Shown in pieces: positions 18,776-26,636 of a stretch of DNA of 64,000 nt; within the stretch, counting starts at the first letter, position 1; each line of letters opens with the position of its first letter. Location: positions 78,872-142,871 of the forward strand of contig NZ_KB850076.1 of assembly GCF_000369525.1 (NCBI RefSeq), written 5' to 3'. The DNA comes from Acinetobacter higginsii. GTDB taxonomy: Bacteria > Pseudomonadota > Gammaproteobacteria > Pseudomonadales > Moraxellaceae. The notes under the pieces were generated by a model. The model was not told the origin of the DNA. It did no database searches and saw only the letters and a list, made by a program, of their open reading frames with translations. The translations under genes and the position numbers were made by a program.

Positions 18776-18935
18776 GCGGCTTCTATTTATGAAATAATAA
18801 AATTGAGAATCACTTTATTGAAAATAATATAAAGGATTGTTATCTATAGACTATGAAATAATATTTTATAGATATATTTTTTTAACTTTCCTATACGCTA
18901 TAATTCAAATAATACATGTAATAATACATTTTGAA

Positions 18936-21380
18936 ATGATGAAAGAATCAAGATATATAGGCATTCTAGATACTTTTAATTGGAATAATTTAGAAATTAA
19001 TATTGCAGATATATTTCATATTTTGAAATTTAAAAAACTACAAATGATGGCTTCTTATGGAGGCGATGCGAGTGGTTTTGATCATACTCAACAGCTGATC
19101 GATGAGTTGGAAAAGTTGCAGTATTTGTGGTGTTTTGTTGAGCAAAACTCTTCTTTGACTTTGGATCAGTTTAAGCACAATTTAATGAACAGTACGACAT
19201 CGTATTGGGTGCTTAAAAGACAAGAGATCGAAGCTTTAAGTTGTGACCCGAATGCGGTGGTATTGCTATATCTTAAAATTGGCGATGGACTTTATTTAAT
19301 TTGGTGTATGCTGAATCTTCATAAACAATCATCATCAAATTTAAATAATCATCAGCATCACCTGTATTCACATTTAAATGGAAATGCGACTACAGAGTTT
19401 CCAACAAATGTAAGTAATGCAAAGCATCTTCAACCTCATTGGTATTTCGAGATTTTGTTTTGCTTGAAACAGTATTTAAGTACAACTAACTATCAGCCGA
19501 ATTATGTAATTACTGCCCTAACACCTCTAGTCACGAGCGAGAAGCTTCTTGATGCTCTACTAGAAAGATATCAATCGCTTTATTGCCTGTCCTTAAATAT
19601 TCAGATTCCTTTCAAGTTCAGTGGAATGGATGACTATCATTCGTTTATTCAAGATCGATTGATACGAATCCCACAGTTACAGCAGATTATGCAGGGGATT
19701 GCAGGATTATTGTTTATGATGACCAAGGTGGAACACGATCTTGTATCAGGATTAAATCTCAACGTTGTATTGATATTAAAAAATAAAAAAGAACAAGTAG
19801 CAGCCAAGATAGTTAAAAGACTTGAATCTGAGTTTAAAAAGGTTTTGATTGATCGGCCTTTTCATATTCATCATTGGGGGGAGCAACTTGTTCAAGGATT
19901 GAAAAAAGATGTTATCGATGGGGAAATTAAGTTAACGGATAAACGTAAAATAAAGGATTTTAAATATTGGATTTTGGGCTTTTTTAAGCATGTAGATAAT
20001 GTTATCCAGTTTCTATATACCTCCAATAACCAAAATTACCCGATCAATCAAGTCTGGTATGCCTCTGAACTTTTAGATGAACGTAATTTTCCTGTCGATC
20101 TAACGATGATGGCGCGAAAATCTTTTCAGGATTTAGTACAATATCAGGATGATAAAATATGGGCTGTCCGCCATCTACCTATCATCGCAAAAAATAGATT
20201 GATGATTTCACAAATTTTCAATCGCGAGTTGGTAATTGAGTTAAGCGATTTTCCAAATTTTATAGGGCTCATTCAGAATATAGAAATATTTATGGCGACT
20301 GTGATGGATACCACAGTTGGTGCATTTGATCTACCTATTCGACTGGGGAATGTGGAGTTGACTGCTGAAGAAATTGAGCGTTCAATCACGCGTATTGGTC
20401 ATCAATTGTTATGGATATGCAGTCACTTATCTGACTTACAACGATTAAGCATGAGTCCTTTCTTGTCTAAGTTGAATATCAATGTGCAATTCTTTTTAAA
20501 GAATATGTATCTTTGTCAGATGCAACAACTGGTGGATAAAACCAGTAAGCAAGGTGCTGAAAGATTCAATGCACTGGTCAAGCAACTTCGATTGAATTAT
20601 CACTCGAATATTAGACAGTCTAAGTTGGATGTAAAAATCTGGAAACAAGTGCAGCATTCCGTAACAGCGGACTTAGGTGAGTCTAAAATTGATAATCATG
20701 AAACGATCGCTGAAGTCATTGAATATGTAGACTATGTCCAAGCGGTAGGTGTTAGTGATGAGGATATTTCTACAAATGATCATATTGAAGCGAGTTATAA
20801 AAAGTGTGGACTGAGGTTGAATAGTTTGCAGAAATATTTAAAAAGCTTGCTTAAAAAGGAATGTATTCTTTATCGAGTTCGCTTTGGTCTGGAGTCAAAT
20901 GGGGCAGAAGTTAATCAGCAGATTTTCTCAAAAAATATCACTGAAATGTTTTTACGTAATCGTAGTAGGGAACCTATATCCAGTATGACAGGCTATTTTG
21001 GAGCATGGCGTGAATATGCTGGACAGTATACTTATCTTGATCTAATTTTAGTTTTTGATGCGAGGAAGTACGAGGAACTAAAAGGTAAGGATGATTTATT
21101 TGGAGAAATGTGGAAAACCCAAATGAACACTGTTCAACAGGATGGATTTAAAACATTATTCGATACGGTTCCTTTGATGCCATCAGTTCCTGAGATGAAT
21201 CAGCAATCATTGTTACTTGAAATAGGTAATCAGTCAAGGCGAAAGCAAGTCTTTGAAGTGTTGGTAAATTACTACAGCTTCCTTGAGATGTATGAGCGAC
21301 AAGCGACCGTTCGAGTCCCTAAAGTTTTAGTTAAAGGCAGTATGATCAAACCTAAAGTTAAAACCAAATCTAAGGCCTAA
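18936..21380 (+). CDS. Large protein with a degenerate inovirus Gp2/YagK-YfjJ-like C-terminal domain
   Basis: The frame is open from TTG 18837, but the extra N-terminus is an AT-rich hydrophobic stretch. ATG 18936 (814 residues) or a later ATG is more likely, and no start has a good ribosome-binding site. The long N-terminal part is unrecognised. The C-terminal segment (YRVRFGLES..., GYFGAWREYAGQ, YLDLILVFDARK, GEMWKTQM) lines up by eye with the neighbouring 319-residue protein (VVRVDLS, GYAWALEHGVS, CHLLLMYDGNK, GEWVGKCWKQ). The two His residues of the partner's HCH motif correspond to Tyr and Asp here, so nuclease activity is doubtful. It may be a regulatory or structural paralogue of a replication initiator. 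Confidence 0.7.
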   Translation: MMKESRYIGILDTFNWNNLEINIADIFHILKFKKLQMMASYGGDASGFDHTQQLIDELEKLQYLWCFVEQNSSLTLDQFKHNLMNSTTSYWVLKRQEIEALSCDPNAVVLLYLKIGDGLYLIWCMLNLHKQSSSNLNNHQHHLYSHLNGNATTEFPTNVSNAKHLQPHWYFEILFCLKQYLSTTNYQPNYVITALTPLVTSEKLLDALLERYQSLYCLSLNIQIPFKFSGMDDYHSFIQDRLIRIPQLQQIMQGIAGLLFMMTKVEHDLVSGLNLNVVLILKNKKEQVAAKIVKRLESEFKKVLIDRPFHIHHWGEQLVQGLKKDVIDGEIKLTDKRKIKDFKYWILGFFKHVDNVIQFLYTSNNQNYPINQVWYASELLDERNFPVDLTMMARKSFQDLVQYQDDKIWAVRHLPIIAKNRLMISQIFNRELVIELSDFPNFIGLIQNIEIFMATVMDTTVGAFDLPIRLGNVELTAEEIERSITRIGHQLLWICSHLSDLQRLSMSPFLSKLNINVQFFLKNMYLCQMQQLVDKTSKQGAERFNALVKQLRLNYHSNIRQSKLDVKIWKQVQHSVTADLGESKIDNHETIAEVIEYVDYVQAVGVSDEDISTNDHIEASYKKCGLRLNSLQKYLKSLLKKECILYRVRFGLESNGAEVNQQIFSKNITEMFLRNRSREPISSMTGYFGAWREYAGQYTYLDLILVFDARKYEELKGKDDLFGEMWKTQMNTVQQDGFKTLFDTVPLMPSVPEMNQQSLLLEIGNQSRRKQVFEVLVNYYSFLEMYERQATVRVPKVLVKGSMIKPKVKTKSKA

Positions 21381-21775
21381 CTTTAGCCTAAGCACAATTT
21401 GACATTTCTTCGGATACATCGGTGATCAGCATCTTGTGGATCAATGATCTTATTGAACCAACAGCTCAGAATGCTTAACAGGTATCTTATTTTATTATCT
21501 ATAAGTAATATATATTAATAATATAAACAATAGCTTATGTTGAAAGCAACTATGATAAGTCACTAAACACAGTATAGCCCATATTCAAATGGGCTATAGA
21601 CAATATATAAATTACAATGAGTTAAAACATTCTAAATTATCCCTATAGTATGTTTCAAAGTCTATGAGCATATTCAGCTGAGCAGGATGATCACAACATC
21701 TTGCTCTAGAATCATGATCAGTAAAATTTTACATCTCACTCTAAGATATGAAGCTTATATTTCAAGAGAATCCTA
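21381..21775. other. Intergenic region with a strong hairpin upstream of the Gp2-like gene
   Basis: No gene is seen. A perfect 10-bp inverted repeat (TATAGCCCAT with ATGGGCTATA, loop ATTCAA) lies at 21573-21598. No T-run follows, so it is not an obvious terminator. Given the replication-initiator-like gene downstream, it could be a nicking or replication site (inference). Confidence 0.45.
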
Positions 21776-22735
21776 ATGTGCCAAAATATTCAATTTCAAT
21801 ATAATCTATATGATCAGCTTTACCATGAAGCAGAAGTGTTGGCAGGAGTAGATCACTTCATTCAAGAGGTTTGCTTGGGTAGTTATGATCTATATCATCA
21901 AAACCTAATGATAGACCTACAAAAATTAGTTCAGTCATTTAAGCCAATCTATAACGCTCATTTATTCTATTGCAATACAGTACTGATATTCATTGAGATT
22001 GTGAAGACAGTTGATTACACACTGAGCCAAATGCCACAGGCAGATTATGAATCTATTAAGTATTTTGATGAAATGACTGTATGGCATATTTTGACTTATA
22101 TCCAGTCATTATCATGCTGTGTCCGACTGCAACTAATTGAACATCAACAACGTGAATTGAAGAATCAACAAAGCCTTTTTGATTATGCATCCACACTCAT
22201 TCATCATTATGCGAGAACGTTAGTTGTTCGGGTGGATTTGTCTATAAAGAAAGAATATCAAGCCTTATACAACATTCAGGCATTTAACCAAGCCTTAGAG
22301 GTCTTACTTCGGCGTATCGCAGATCAGGATACTTGCTTTAGTGATTTGTATGGTTATGCGTGGGCATTAGAGCATGGAGTAAGCAAAGGCTATCACTGCC
22401 ATTTATTGCTTATGTACGATGGCAATAAACATCAAGAAGGCTATGAGTTAGGGGAGTGGGTAGGTAAGTGCTGGAAGCAGATTACTCATGGATATGGTTA
22501 TATTTTTAACTGTAACCATCCCGACTATATGGCGATCTACGAAGCGATGGGGACATTAGGGATTGGTATGATTCATCGTCATGATGAAAATAAACTTAAT
22601 AATTTTCTGAATTACGTTGTCCCTTATCTGGTGAATGCTGAAAAAGAGCAACAACATCCAAGGGTCAAGGATACGTCAAATATGCGTAGTTTTGGTAAAG
22701 GTGTGATCGATTCGAAAAACCGAAGAGGTTTATAA
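21776..22735 (+). CDS. Inovirus Gp2/YagK-YfjJ family protein, replication-initiator-like
   Basis: The 319-residue protein has the family signature E199-H200-G..KGYHCHLLLMYDG, with an HxH pair at His207/His209, followed by GEWVGKCWKQIT and a C-terminal conserved NFLNYVVPYLV. Such proteins are found in filamentous phages and integrated islands and are thought to be HUH-type rolling-circle initiators. A candidate catalytic Tyr cannot be fixed by eye. The ribosome-binding stretch AAGAGA precedes ATG. The gene follows a larger relative and a hairpin-bearing spacer. Confidence 0.75.
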   Translation: MCQNIQFQYNLYDQLYHEAEVLAGVDHFIQEVCLGSYDLYHQNLMIDLQKLVQSFKPIYNAHLFYCNTVLIFIEIVKTVDYTLSQMPQADYESIKYFDEMTVWHILTYIQSLSCCVRLQLIEHQQRELKNQQSLFDYASTLIHHYARTLVVRVDLSIKKEYQALYNIQAFNQALEVLLRRIADQDTCFSDLYGYAWALEHGVSKGYHCHLLLMYDGNKHQEGYELGEWVGKCWKQITHGYGYIFNCNHPDYMAIYEAMGTLGIGMIHRHDENKLNNFLNYVVPYLVNAEKEQQHPRVKDTSNMRSFGKGVIDSKNRRGL

Positions 22736-22751
22736 ATATTAAATTTTTAAT

Positions 22752-22781
22752 AGAGAACACATCTAATGTATTGTGTTCTCT
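22752..22781 (+). terminator. Hairpin after the Gp2-like gene
   Basis: A perfect 9-bp stem (AGAGAACAC with GTGTTCTCT) lies 16 bases after the stop. The T-run is weak. Confidence 0.55.
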
Positions 22782-22917
22782 ATATTGTGTAATCTAGATA
22801 CTAATGAGCGACGCAATATGACGTTTAGGATTGATGAAGATTAATTTTTGGACAGATAAAACTATATTTTTATTGTAAATTATTGGTTTAAATTTACTAT
22901 ATTTTTAATAAAAATTT

Positions 22918-24054
22918 ATGAACTTAAATCATTCACTTTTAGAAATTATTCCGAGTTTAGAGAATTTAAAGTTACATCCTGACTTGGCTATAAATGATAT
23001 TGAAGATAATCTGATTAAAGCTATGGCTAATGAGATGGTTTTGAATTATCAGGAAGTATTGTCGGTATATGCCGATATAGATGAGAACATAATTCTTCAT
23101 TTTGATAAAAATACGACACTAGCCTTCTTAACAGCAGTCATTCGCATGGAGCGTTTTGTAGAAGGTACGCTTCCTCATACTATTCGCTCAGGCCTAGTTT
23201 TAAAAGCAATAGAGCATCTGTCTATTTTAGCTGAGGCTCATCATAAGGTCATGCTCAATGATCTTTTGCAAATTCAAGATTTAGATAATACAAAAATTAG
23301 ACTGAATGTCATGTTTGGTGGAAATTGGAACCCGATTGAAGTATTTAAAAATGGGAATATTGACGAAATTCTTAAAGGGCACTATTGGAATTATAATTCC
23401 AAGAAATCTTATAGAGAAGGCCAGTTCACTATTGGGCTCATCAGAATAAAACCAAATGAAGACTTATGGCTATTGGTTCATGTCGGAAGAGTGACTAAGG
23501 ATCTTAATAAATTTAATGATGTTGGATATGAGTTTGAGGCTTTGGAACAATACCGTAAGTTCTTTGGTCGCTTAGTTGTGAAATATAAAAATTCATCTCA
23601 AACCTTAATTCGTTGGGCAAATACAATTATTGATGAATGCGAAGTACATCAACTTCTTCCCGATATTTTTGACAATGATATTTTCCCAGGATATGAAAAT
23701 GTAAATATATCATGGCAGGAGTTAACACGAGTTATTGAAAAAGAATCATGGAAGACAGCTTTGCAAAATCAAAAAGCAGTATATTTGATTACGGATACAT
23801 CTAATGGGAAACAATATGTTGGATCTGCATATGCTGAAAATATGTTGTTAAATCGATGGCAGAATTATGTGAAAAGTCGACATGGTGGGAATGTTCAGCT
23901 TAAACAACTTTCGAAAGAGCATATTGAAAACCATTTTAGATATTCAATTCTCGATATTTTTAAATCGACAACGGATGACAAAGTCATATTGAGTAGAGAA
24001 AGTTGGTGGAAAGATACTTTAATGACAAGAAAGTTTGGCTATAACTCGAATTAA
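22918..24054 (+). CDS. GIY-YIG nuclease-domain protein with unknown N-terminus
   Basis: The protein has 378 residues. The C-terminal 95 residues form a GIY-YIG-type domain: A287VYLITD, then Y300VGSA, an RWQNY helix, SRESWWKDTL (candidate metal-binding Glu) and a final FGYNSN. The N-terminal 280 residues are unrecognised and probably provide specificity. Single proteins of this form occur in phages, islands and restriction enzymes. The start follows TTTTTAATAAAAATTT with no Shine-Dalgarno sequence, as in the gene at 17719. A role in DNA cleavage or defence is inferred. Confidence 0.8.
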   Translation: MNLNHSLLEIIPSLENLKLHPDLAINDIEDNLIKAMANEMVLNYQEVLSVYADIDENIILHFDKNTTLAFLTAVIRMERFVEGTLPHTIRSGLVLKAIEHLSILAEAHHKVMLNDLLQIQDLDNTKIRLNVMFGGNWNPIEVFKNGNIDEILKGHYWNYNSKKSYREGQFTIGLIRIKPNEDLWLLVHVGRVTKDLNKFNDVGYEFEALEQYRKFFGRLVVKYKNSSQTLIRWANTIIDECEVHQLLPDIFDNDIFPGYENVNISWQELTRVIEKESWKTALQNQKAVYLITDTSNGKQYVGSAYAENMLLNRWQNYVKSRHGGNVQLKQLSKEHIENHFRYSILDIFKSTTDDKVILSRESWWKDTLMTRKFGYNSN

Positions 24055-24087
24055 ACCAGCTCAGAATTTTTATTCTGAGATGAAATT

Positions 24088-24116
24088 GAAAAGCTCGGCA
24101 AGCTGCCGAGCTTTTC
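24088..24116. terminator. Bidirectional terminator between GIY-YIG gene and lipoprotein cassette
   Basis: A perfect 13-bp stem (GAAAAGCTCGGCA with TGCCGAGCTTTTC) has a 3-base loop. A second smaller hairpin (CTCAGAAT with ATTCTGAG) precedes it. Confidence 0.85.
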
Positions 24117-24137
24117 AATATGTACGATTCAATATTA

Positions 24138-24806
24138 TTAAAATGTAATATTGAAATTACCTTGATCTGTAATGATTTCAGCTTCAAGGACTTGATCACC
24201 CTTACATTTCAGTAAATATTTCACTGTACCGCTATAATTTAAAGTCACAGGCATTTTGCTATAAAAATCACCTGTACTAAAGCCACAGCGACCACGGTTA
24301 ATCTTTAAACCTTGTAAGGTAAACGGCTGTTCATTGGTTGATTGGATTTCAAGGAAGTAATCTATTGCACCAGGCACATTGAATGCAGATTGAGACTCCT
24401 GAGCGGTAATACGACCACGGGCACTGATTGAGGCAACATCATCAATAGCAGCCTCTTCCTCGTCAAGCGGGATATCGGCAACTTCCTGTGTATCGGTTGG
24501 ATCAAGCTCAGACTCCATCATAGCTTTTAGCATATCAGGGTAGGTCTGCCACTTATCCAAGTAAGACTGCGCTTCCTTCTCATATGCAGGTAAATATAAA
24601 TGACCTGAATCAACAATCGCTCGCATATCATTCAATCTGGCTTTGACTGCTTCCTCGGTATAGGGTGCATAAATAGATTCAGGCTTGGTATGCTTTGCAA
24701 CAGCACTGGCAGACTCACCCGAAGTATCAGTCTTTGCAGATTGATTACCTTGACTACATGCCATCAATAGGGAACACAGGGCAATGGTGGAAAGTAAAGA
24801 TTTCAT
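24138..24806 (-). CDS. Predicted lipoprotein of the island cassette
   Basis: The 222-residue protein has a lipoprotein signal with lipobox LLMAC (Cys17). An acidic, low-complexity middle (LDPTDTQEVADIPLDEEEAA) leads to a beta-rich C-terminal part with two Cys residues (GRCGFSTG, LLKCKG) that could form a disulfide. It is the last gene of a tight four-gene operon, preceded by a good AAGGGAG ribosome-binding site. Function is unknown; a cell-envelope or surface-exclusion role is possible. Confidence 0.8.
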   Translation of the reverse strand: MKSLLSTIALCSLLMACSQGNQSAKTDTSGESASAVAKHTKPESIYAPYTEEAVKARLNDMRAIVDSGHLYLPAYEKEAQSYLDKWQTYPDMLKAMMESELDPTDTQEVADIPLDEEEAAIDDVASISARGRITAQESQSAFNVPGAIDYFLEIQSTNEQPFTLQGLKINRGRCGFSTGDFYSKMPVTLNYSGTVKYLLKCKGDQVLEAEIITDQGNFNITF

Positions 24807-24818
24807 GATTGCACTCCC

Positions 24819-25046
24819 TTATATTTTTGGACGAATAACAACGAACCAGATAAATAACAGGATCAGAATACCCCCTACAATTTTACCAACAACAGGAAAC
24901 ATCACCGCAGGCCAAACAAAGCCCTGTCCAATATTGTAGGCAAAAGACTTGTAGTTATACTGCCCCCAAAAGTGTTGATAGACTGCAAAGAAAAAGCCGA
25001 TTACTAGATAGATGCTAATCAGACCTGTTTTAATATTTGAATTCAT
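24819..25046 (-). CDS. Small two-helix membrane protein
   Basis: The protein is 75 residues with two likely transmembrane helices (about 8-24 and 47-70, ending FVVIRPKI). It starts directly at the stop codon of the upstream 42-residue gene with no gap, which suggests translational coupling. Not recognised. Confidence 0.7.
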   Translation of the reverse strand: MNSNIKTGLISIYLVIGFFFAVYQHFWGQYNYKSFAYNIGQGFVWPAVMFPVVGKIVGGILILLFIWFVVIRPKI

Positions 25047-25175
25047 TTACTTTCCCCCAGTTGCAAATTTTGCCAATGCAATAAAAATTCCCATCACGAT
25101 CATGAAACCAATGAAGGGTAGACCCAGTACACAAATCACAGCTATGACGCAGATAATGCCTGCAAGTGTTCGCAT
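25047..25175 (-). CDS. 42-residue hydrophobic membrane peptide
   Basis: The short frame reads MRTLAGIICVIAVICVLG..., then FIGFMIVMGIFIALAKFATGGK, so nearly all of it is hydrophobic. AAGGAG lies five bases upstream of ATG. The frame sits between two co-directional genes with a 2-base gap on one side and none on the other. The size resembles small coat or holin-like peptides, but no family is recognised. Confidence 0.65.
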   Translation of the reverse strand: MRTLAGIICVIAVICVLGLPFIGFMIVMGIFIALAKFATGGK

Positions 25176-25177
25176 AG

Positions 25178-25432
25178 CTACTCCTTCATGCACTGATAGG
25201 ACACATTGATCATATCTGTCTGGAAAGATTCAGTTTGCTGTAAGGTATAGATATTTTCTTTCAGTCCATCCTCACCATATTTGTTTTCAAGTTTGTCGTA
25301 GATACATGAACAGGTACTGCCATCAATGCCTCCTGTTTTACAACCACTGATAAACTGACGTTCTGTTTTACTGGCACAGCCTGCTGTCATCATGACTAGT
25401 GAGATGAGTGCAAGCGAAGTTAGCATTTTCAT
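25178..25432 (-). CDS. Small Cys-rich lipoprotein
   Basis: The 84-residue protein has a signal peptide with lipobox TAGC (Cys19). The mature part has four more Cys residues (SGCKTGGIDGSTCSC and YQC), which suggests disulfides. It is the first gene of the four-gene cassette. Function is unknown. Confidence 0.75.
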   Translation of the reverse strand: MKMLTSLALISLVMMTAGCASKTERQFISGCKTGGIDGSTCSCIYDKLENKYGEDGLKENIYTLQQTESFQTDMINVSYQCMKE

Positions 25433-25988
25433 CGATTCCCCGAATTTTTTATTGTGTTATCAATTTTGCTCAACTCACTGAATCATGGGTGAGACAAAGC
25501 TTTCTAAGGCTAAATCGCTTTTAGATTAGTTCAATCAGCAAAATTTTATGGGTGCTATTAGGGTAACAAGGAAATTGAAAATCGTTTTAGGGAAAACAAT
25601 AAAGATAAAAAATGCTTAGTCATGGGTATGACTCCTTTGGCTAGAAAGAAGTTTCACCGCATTACTGCTAAATAATGGTGGCGAAACGAAAAGGGGTTAG
25701 CAGACTGATAGCCAAAGGATCAGCACACCCGAAGGTGTCCCCCTCCCGTTCCGCCGCAGAGGGGGCACGCAGGGTCGCCCACCAAAAAGATAAACTTTTT
25801 AGTGTGCTTTGGCTGAACGGTCTGCTAAAACCGACTGACGATGTAGGTCAGCAATGGAATGATAAATTTAAGGTCTCGCTGAGTCAATCAAGCTGTAGTG
25901 AAAAAGAAATTAAAATCAAAGATCGATGATATGGATTGTTGCAAATGTCCAACAGTGCTAGGCATTTTGATTGAATACAGATCAAGTT
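25433..25988. other. Long spacer holding the structured RNA candidate
   Basis: Apart from the folded segment at 25690-25830, I see no gene. A small inverted repeat AGTCAT-GGGT-ATGACT lies near 25620. Confidence 0.5.
25690..25830 (+). ncRNA. Candidate structured noncoding RNA
   Basis: A long closing stem pairs 25697-25728 (TTAGCAGAC...AGCCAAAG...CACAC) with 25802-25827 (GTGTG...CTTTGGCT...GTCTGCTAA). Inside are two further hairpins: ACACC-CGAA-GGTGT (25725-25738, which competes with the tip of the long stem) and CCCCCTC with GAGGGGG (25739-25765). The core is much more GC-rich than the surrounding DNA. A frame over this region (25675-25929) encodes a peptide without protein-like character. 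No named RNA family is recognised. Strand is a guess, since the fold works on both. Confidence 0.5.
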
Positions 25989-26450
25989 CTATTGTTCTTT
26001 GTCAGGTAGGCTAGAAGTAAACGCTTCTGGAGGAATTGGTACTTTACGGGCTTTGAAGATTCTTTCGGATTCAGGCGTTTGTTGTATTTGATCTTTCATC
26101 CACTCTTGAGAAAAAGTGGGCTGATCACTTAATTTTTTTATCGTTTCAGGGTGAAGTGGAATTTTCGCTATTTGTGGTGGAAATATGCCTAATTTATTTA
26201 ACTCAGTTTCATAATAGTTTTTTAGATCAAGTGCATTGTGTAATTGTTTTTTTAATTCAGTAATTTCATTTTGCAGTGTGATTAGACCAATATTTTTAGG
26301 TTGGATACTTTCTAGAACTTGTAATGCTTCTTCTTCATTGAGCACACCTTTCTCAATTCTTCCAAGTTTACCTGAGCGAGTCGCATGTCTAATTTGATGT
26401 TCGGTAAATCCATATTTTTCACAAAATTCGGCAATTCTAATTTGGGTCAT
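25989..26450 (-). CDS. HTH (MerR/excisionase-like) protein with coiled coil
   Basis: The 153-residue protein begins with a helix-turn-helix-like segment (RIAEFCEKYGFTEHQIRHATRSGKL). A predicted coiled coil follows (about 50-85, LQNEITELKKQLHNALDLKNYYE), with a Pro-rich tail. It may be a small DNA-binding regulator. No close family is recognised. It stands alone, downstream of its own spacer. Confidence 0.7.
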   Translation of the reverse strand: MTQIRIAEFCEKYGFTEHQIRHATRSGKLGRIEKGVLNEEEALQVLESIQPKNIGLITLQNEITELKKQLHNALDLKNYYETELNKLGIFPPQIAKIPLHPETIKKLSDQPTFSQEWMKDQIQQTPESERIFKARKVPIPPEAFTSSLPDKEQ

Positions 26451-26584
26451 AATTCTTAAGTCATTGGTGATTTTTGGATTTATCTTACTGATTTTATTTT
26501 GATAATCAACTTGTGAGATACTGTATTTAATAAATTTTTAAATGTGTGTAAAGAAATGTGGGATTATTCGGTAAATATCTAGAA

Positions 26585-26613
26585 AAAATCTTACTGACAT
26601 ACAGTAAGATTTT
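26585..26613. terminator. Terminator of the ankyrin operon
   Basis: A perfect 12-bp stem (AAAATCTTACTG with CAGTAAGATTTT) has a 5-base loop and A/T-runs on both sides. It lies just after the ankyrin gene on the minus strand. Confidence 0.75.
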
Positions 26614-26636
26614 AACAGTGATATAAGTTGGTTCTA

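Noticed and set aside
25675..25929. 84-codon open frame across the folded segment
   Set aside because: The peptide is basic low-quality sequence without hydrophobic core pattern, it has no ribosome-binding site, and the DNA is better explained by paired stems.
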